Shown here in pieces: positions 30,047 through 32,837 of a DNA stretch of 32,837 nucleotides. Position numbers and translations under genes: made by a program. Below the pieces are notes generated by a model. The model worked only from the letters and a program-made list of their open reading frames with translations, searched no databases and was not told where the DNA came from. Source of the DNA: a virus; IMG/VR virus record IMGVR_UViG_3300021197_000326, positions 1 through 32,837 of that record; one strand, written 5' to 3'. Each line of letters starts with the position of its first letter. The first letter of the stretch is position 1.

Positions 30047-30228
30047 TGTTCTTGTTCCTTCCACTGTTTTATCTCAACATCCAAATAAAAGTAATCATTC
30101 ATGTTGATAGTTCCATCGTCCACCAACTTTCTTACGATTGCTTCCTCATCTAAATCATTTTGTTCCATCAATAACTTTAGTCCGTAGTTATTGACAAGAG
30201 CTTCTATCTTACTATCATGGTCAAACAT
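30043..30228 (-). CDS. Small acidic protein upstream of MazG, unknown
   Basis: 61 residues from the ATG at 30228, with AAGG seven bases before it (overlapping the previous stop); an in-frame TTG two codons upstream is less likely. The sequence FDHDSKIEALVNNYGLKLLMEQNDLDEEAIVRKLVDDGTINMNDYFYLDVEIKQWKE is helical and acidic. The pattern N-D/N-Y-G-L-x-L-x-x-E-Q-N-D recurs in marine phage genomes. No enzyme motif. Overlaps the MazG start by four bases, so it may be a partner of MazG or RNR, but that is position only. Confidence 0.7.
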   Translation of the reverse strand: MFDHDSKIEALVNNYGLKLLMEQNDLDEEAIVRKLVDDGTINMNDYFYLDVEIKQWKEQEQ

Positions 30229-30237
30229 TGTCAAGCC

Positions 30238-30447
30238 TTAATGTATCCAAAGGGAAGTTTCTTTTTCGTGAAGTATGGGTGTAGTTGATTGCTTAAGCTT
30301 GTTCATAAAGTTGTAAGCAGTGTTGAAGTCTTTGAACTCTAACTCTTCATCAAAGACTAGACCCTTCTCTTCAATCATACACAGTAGTATCCACTTATCT
30401 CCTTGGTCTATCGGACCATCAAGATACTGATGTACTTTAACTTGCAT
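30238..30447 (-). CDS. Small unknown early protein
   Basis: 69 residues with GAAGGGAT upstream of the ATG. The sequence MQVKVHQYLDGPIDQGDKWILLCMIEEKGLVFDEELEFKDFNTAYNFMNKLKQS suggests a small alpha/beta fold. No cysteine pairs, signal or membrane segment. I do not recognise a family. It stands between endonuclease I and the genes leading to MazG and RNR. Confidence 0.65.
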   Translation of the reverse strand: MQVKVHQYLDGPIDQGDKWILLCMIEEKGLVFDEELEFKDFNTAYNFMNKLKQSTTPILHEKETSLWIH

Positions 30448-30511
30448 TTTTTATCCCTTCAATATGAAAGTATCTTATGTTATCATTAGTCTTAGACAAT
30501 ATAGGTATCAT
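30437..30511 (-). CDS. Possible 24-residue micropeptide after endonuclease I
   Basis: A 24-codon frame starts one base after the endonuclease I stop, with AAGG about eight bases upstream, and overlaps the next gene by 11 bases. The product would start MIPILSKTNDNIRYFHIEGI and end KNAS. It fills an otherwise empty 65-base gap exactly, as do other tiny genes here. Support is limited to spacing and ribosome site; it could be chance. Confidence 0.4.
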   Translation of the reverse strand: MIPILSKTNDNIRYFHIEGIKNAS

Positions 30512-30512
30512 G

Positions 30513-30923
30513 TTAGAGTACCTTGTTCAAGCATATTTTCTTCTTTTTCTCTTTTATCCAGTCATGTGGTATTACTTCTTTAGCAAATAAGAAGCCGTAG
30601 TAATCACACCAGTCTGCGTAGGTACTCTTTGCACCCTTGTTTAATCTCTGGTAAGGATTACTAAAGACAAACCTTACGTCAAGCTCAGGGTGTATCTCTT
30701 GTATCCACTTGTGCTTGTTCCTATCAGGTAAAGTAAACCTACCCTTAGTCTCAACTATGATACCGTTGGGTAGGATAAAGTCAGGAGTATACTTCCTTAC
30801 TCTCATATCACGCCACTGTACCTTTAGTGTCTCGTACTCAAACTTGACACGTTTCTTTGTAAGGTACTTAGCGTTACGTTCTTCTAGTCCTGACCTGAAT
30901 CTGTGAACTTGGGTGGTTGCCAT
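30513..30923 (-). CDS. Endonuclease I (T7 gp3-like Holliday junction resolvase)
   Basis: 136 residues from the ATG at 30923 (MATTQVHRFRSGLEERNAKYL); a longer TTG start is less likely. The active site of T7 endonuclease I is intact: Glu14 (T7 Glu20), Asp48 in YTPDFILPNG (Asp55), Glu58 and Lys60 in VETKG (Glu65, Lys67), with equal spacing between the last three. It cuts branched DNA and, in T7, host DNA. Later segments YADWCDYYGFLFAKEVIPHDW also fit. The C-terminus is Lys-rich. Its start overlaps the exonuclease gene by 40 bases, so both nucleases are expressed together. Confidence 0.93.
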   Translation of the reverse strand: MATTQVHRFRSGLEERNAKYLTKKRVKFEYETLKVQWRDMRVRKYTPDFILPNGIIVETKGRFTLPDRNKHKWIQEIHPELDVRFVFSNPYQRLNKGAKSTYADWCDYYGFLFAKEVIPHDWIKEKKKKICLNKVL

Positions 30924-31597
30924 ATCTGTTCTTCTTCTCTTCTTAACCAAAGTAATCTACCATTCTCGATGACCCTATCTTCATCACCACCGTAAGCTCT
31001 GACACACTCTTCGTACAACTCCTGCTCTGTCTTACAGTCAGCAAGTATCTTATCAGCTTTCTTAGGACCAACGCCATAGATACCTTGTATGTTATCTGCT
31101 GAGTCGCCTGTCAGTATCTGCTTGTAAAAGAACTTGAGTCCACCAAACTCTTCTACTGTCTGCCATGATCTTTTGTGTGGGTTGTAGTGTGTGCATGGTA
31201 GCTGTAACATATCCTTGTCTATTGATATGACAATCCTGTCAGGGTTAGACCAGATACCTATAAGGTCATCAGCCTCTTCATCCTTGGACACAATAGCTTT
31301 CCAATTATCAATCATATGCTGTCTAATACCACCAAGGTGTACAGGCTTCTCTTGCTTCCTGTTGCCTTTGTATTCTCTAGTGACAGCAATCTTCTTTCTG
31401 AAGTTACCTTTACCTGTCAGGAATATCTGGTACTTGTCATCAGTTACTTCCCACAGTACTGCCTCAAGTGCAGTCTCTAGTAGCTCATCAATCTTTTCTA
31501 CTGCTGCTTGTGTCTCTTCATCTGCACAGGAGAAAGCTGCACGATAAGCAAACGGATCACCATCAACCAGTATTTGCAAGTTGTCGTTCTTTTGCAC
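30884..31597 (-). CDS. 5'-3' exonuclease (T7 gp6 / FEN-like)
   Basis: 237 residues from a GTG with AAGGAAC upstream. FEN-type motifs in order: LVDGDPFAYRAAF (Asp12, Asp14), FRKKIAVTREYKGNR (arch region), EEADDLIG (Glu108-Asp111), VISIDKDMLQLP (Asp127, Asp129), LTGDSADNI (163-170) and a helix-hairpin-helix GIYGVGPKKADKIL. All acidic metal ligands expected for the two-metal site seem present. In T7-like phages this enzyme removes RNA primers and degrades host DNA. It is somewhat shorter than T7 gp6 (300 residues). It overlaps genes on both sides. Confidence 0.93.
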   Translation of the reverse strand: MQKNDNLQILVDGDPFAYRAAFSCADEETQAAVEKIDELLETALEAVLWEVTDDKYQIFLTGKGNFRKKIAVTREYKGNRKQEKPVHLGGIRQHMIDNWKAIVSKDEEADDLIGIWSNPDRIVISIDKDMLQLPCTHYNPHKRSWQTVEEFGGLKFFYKQILTGDSADNIQGIYGVGPKKADKILADCKTEQELYEECVRAYGGDEDRVIENGRLLWLRREEEQIWQPPKFTDSGQD

Positions 31598-31808
31598 GTT
31601 GCCGTTCCTTCTCTGTCATTGGCCTAAGTATCTCGTCACTATAGTCCACTATGATTCCTGTGTTCCACTTACTACGTTCTATCTCTGCTGCTTCGTAAGT
31701 ATCAAACAGCTTTGGTTTGTAACCCTCTGTAGTATTACAAGGCCACTCTTCAGGTACGTAGTTGTAATCCTCGTCTGTATCAAACATAATCATTACTGCG
31801 TATTTCAT
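31563..31808 (-). CDS. Small acidic unknown protein before exonuclease
   Basis: 81 residues. AAGGAT lies upstream, within the end of the preceding micro-gene. The sequence MKYAVMIMFDTDEDYNYVPEEWP...LFDTYEAAEIERSKWNTGIIVDY begins with a strand-turn and looks like a small alpha/beta fold; similar short proteins with K-Y-A-V-M-I and Y-V-(P/T) motifs occur in early regions of marine phages. The C-terminus is basic (KERQRAKERQLANTG) and overlaps the exonuclease start by 35 bases. Function unknown. Confidence 0.7.
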   Translation of the reverse strand: MKYAVMIMFDTDEDYNYVPEEWPCNTTEGYKPKLFDTYEAAEIERSKWNTGIIVDYSDEILRPMTEKERQRAKERQLANTG

Positions 31809-31817
31809 ATTTAATCC

Positions 31818-31880
31818 TTAGTGTAAGTACTGAATTACTTGGGCTGCTAATAAAAAGAAACTTATCATAATTACCCACAT
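31818..31880 (-). CDS. Possible 20-residue membrane micropeptide
   Basis: From the ATG at 31880, nine bases after AAGGAG, a 20-codon frame would encode MWVIMISFFLLAAQVIQYLH, a single membrane segment. An in-frame ATG at 31898 would add six residues but lacks a ribosome site. It sits between the terminator after ssb and the next gene. A good ribosome site and a clean hydrophobic product support it, but a chance frame is possible. Confidence 0.45.
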   Translation of the reverse strand: MWVIMISFFLLAAQVIQYLH

Positions 31881-31903
31881 CAGAGCTAACTCCTTCATAG
31901 GAG

Positions 31904-31929
31904 AAAAAGGACAGGGCCGAAGCCCTGCC
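31904..31929 (-). terminator. UUCG-loop intrinsic terminator after ssb
   Basis: Read on the minus strand: GGCAGGGC, loop TTCG, GCCCTGTC (one G-U pair), then C and five T's. An 8-bp GC-rich stem with a UUCG loop and T tract is a strong factor-independent terminator. It lies about 30 bases past the ssb stop, separating ssb from the nuclease operon. Confidence 0.92.
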
Positions 31930-31957
31930 AGTTACAACGAAAGGAGTACATGGGTTG

Positions 31958-32446
31958 TTACCAACGATCCTCTGTATCCATTTCTACAAATGGTACGTGT
32001 TCTAGGATGCCGACTTTCTCTAATCTAACTGAGGCAGTAGCACCTTCCCCATAGATAGAGACCTTAACCTTGGCCTTAGTGCCGTTACCAAGAGCACCGT
32101 CTTCAATATAATCCCAAGGTTTATTGGTAGTGCCGTGGGTAACGGATGGCGCACCACCAAAATCTTCAATACCAGAAGGGTGTTTATTAGGACGTTTGAG
32201 TTTCATACCTGCACGATTGTCTGCTGCAGAGATTGGCTTGATCATACGGTTGCCCATTGATTCTTCAGGGAAACCTAGTTCAACAATCTTCTGTAGCTCA
32301 TCATCATCCTTGGGTACGAACACAGTATTGAACTGTCCTTCTGTACGTTCATGGTATTCTGAGTCATCTATGTTGTCTTCAAAGATACGTGCGTAATACA
32401 AGTCACCTTCGAATACACCATACTTAGTTTTCTTTTTAGCAGTCAT
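31958..32446 (-). CDS. Single-stranded DNA-binding protein (T7 gp2.5-like)
   Basis: 162 residues with AAGGA upstream. It coats ssDNA at the fork. The C-terminal part of the OB fold, GTKAKVKVSIYGEGATASVRLEKVGILEHVPF, aligns well with T7 gp2.5 (GSKLKVKYSL...GASVKLQLESVMLVELATF). The protein ends in an acidic tail with a terminal aromatic (EMDTEDRW); in T7 the acidic tail ending in Phe contacts polymerase and helicase. Shorter than T7 gp2.5 (232). It is flanked by its own promoter and a strong terminator, which suggests separate, high expression. Confidence 0.85.
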   Translation of the reverse strand: MTAKKKTKYGVFEGDLYYARIFEDNIDDSEYHERTEGQFNTVFVPKDDDELQKIVELGFPEESMGNRMIKPISAADNRAGMKLKRPNKHPSGIEDFGGAPSVTHGTTNKPWDYIEDGALGNGTKAKVKVSIYGEGATASVRLEKVGILEHVPFVEMDTEDRW

Positions 32447-32477
32447 TTATAAATTCCTTCTACTGATTCGTTCTGCA

Positions 32478-32506
32478 TATATACTATACTTGTTTAGCTT
32501 TGTCAA
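32478..32506 (-). promoter_or_regulatory. Sigma70-like promoter upstream of ssb
   Basis: On the minus strand a perfect TTGACA (32506-32501) is followed, after 17 bases, by TATATA (32483-32478). The surrounding 100-base gap is AT-rich and holds no gene. Initiation would fall about 20-25 bases before the ssb ATG. It indicates reading by the host RNA polymerase. A neighbouring TATAGT gives too short a spacer. Confidence 0.7.
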
Positions 32507-32549
32507 GAGTAAAGATAAATAATAATACAACAAGTTATAAACATAGTCA

Positions 32550-32837
32550 CTAATGTGTGTCCTTCCAATTATATCCTATGTCAGTTGATCCTGCGAGTGG
32601 GCAGACCATACCAAACTTTTCACCAGTGTCAACAATGGATTGCCTTTGTATCTTACCTAGTAGTTCAGCGTCTTTCATCTGCCCACGCACTTCTGTTTGC
32701 CACTCATCATGGGGCCAAGTCACAAGCTTAAACTCAAGGAACTGTCTCTTAGCTTTGTGTACCCAATCAAGTGACGCATGTTTCATTATGGTTGACTCAC
32801 CATTCTGAAGCATACCTGCTAGTGTCTTGTGTTCTGA
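32550..32837 (-). CDS. DNA polymerase, family A (T7-like), C-terminal fragment
   Basis: The frame is open to the window edge, so only the last 95 residues are present. Motif C of family A polymerases is visible as TWPHDEWQ; the Asp is a catalytic metal ligand. The motif ends 50 residues before the C-terminus, against 49 after Glu655 in T7 gp5. The first residues (EHKTLAGMLQNGESTIMKHA) match the helix before motif C (T7 HAALNTLLQSAGALICK), and the end GYNWKDTH matches T7 GPNWAICH. It replicates the phage genome. The internal ATG at 32813 is not the start. Confidence 0.93.
   Translation of the reverse strand, partial: SEHKTLAGMLQNGESTIMKHASLDWVHKAKRQFLEFKLVTWPHDEWQTEVRGQMKDAELLGKIQRQSIVDTGEKFGMVCPLAGSTDIGYNWKDTH

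Noticed and set aside
30448-30512. Weak promoter-like pair (TTGTCT, 16 bases, TAAGAT) on the minus strand
   Set aside because: Both boxes match consensus poorly and the region is within a tightly packed operon.
31191-31547. 118-codon plus-strand frame opposite the exonuclease gene
   Set aside because: Ser/Leu-rich antisense product with no features; exonuclease motifs lie on the other strand.
1-32837. tRNA genes, CRISPR arrays, integrase or attachment sites
   Set aside because: None recognised; the few gaps between genes are short and hold only hairpins, ribosome sites or a promoter.
1-32837. Terminal repeats marking genome ends
   Set aside because: Both window edges cut through coding genes, and I saw no long repeat shared between the ends.

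Overview
This window looks like most of the genome of a lytic marine podovirus (short-tailed phage), cut at both ends. The left edge falls inside a tail-fibre gene and the right edge inside a T7-type family A DNA polymerase gene. The evidence is a complete T7-like virion set (terminase, portal, scaffold, capsid, two tail-tube/adaptor proteins, three internal ejection-type proteins) together with T7-like DNA metabolism genes (endonuclease I, 5'-3' exonuclease, gp2.5-like ssDNA-binding protein, DNA polymerase). A monomeric adenosylcobalamin-dependent (class II) ribonucleotide reductase and a MazG pyrophosphohydrolase fit the marine SIO1/cobavirus-like (Zobellviridae-type) podoviruses of roseobacters and relatives. 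That lineage and an alphaproteobacterial host are inferences from gene content, not from a search. Base composition looks moderately AT-rich. I saw no integrase, tRNA, CRISPR, insertion sequence or phage RNA polymerase in the window.

Layout, plus strand (1-27.3 kb): a tail-fibre/adhesin module (about 1-6.6 kb) made of many small modular proteins with shared N-terminal docking peptides and different C-terminal heads, among them a cupredoxin-like domain, YadA-head-like repeats and a C1q-like knob, plus two tail-assembly-chaperone-like genes. Then come packaging and head genes (6.6-13.0 kb: large terminase, portal, scaffold, capsid, probable decoration protein), a UUCG-loop terminator at 12.52 kb, tail tube/nozzle genes (13.0-16.2 kb), an acetyltransferase-like gene, and internal virion proteins (16.6-23.6 kb). 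These are followed by a lysis region (23.6-26.6 kb: GH19-type muralytic protein, lipoprotein with a C-terminal membrane segment that looks like a unimolecular spanin, and three further membrane proteins including an EF-hand/two-TM protein). The arm ends with very small basic or Cys-rich proteins (26.6-27.3 kb).

Minus strand (27.3-32.8 kb, reading right to left): DNA polymerase C-terminus, a sigma70-like promoter, ssDNA-binding protein, a strong terminator, then a tightly overlapping operon with exonuclease, endonuclease I, small unknown genes, MazG, class II RNR, a DUF3310-like protein and a small Cys-containing protein. The two arms converge on a bidirectional terminator near 27.3 kb.

Together the minus arm would degrade host DNA, recycle and reduce nucleotides and replicate phage DNA. 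The plus arm builds, packages and releases the virion. Start sites were revised where overlap or Shine-Dalgarno evidence was better than the longest reading frame: 4906, 6626, 13023, 14013, 25244, 26330, and on the minus strand 30046, 30228 and 30923. Short genes at 9908, 26647, 26820, 26896, 30437(-) and 31818(-) were found by reading the DNA directly. No stretch longer than about 150 bases lacks a gene.
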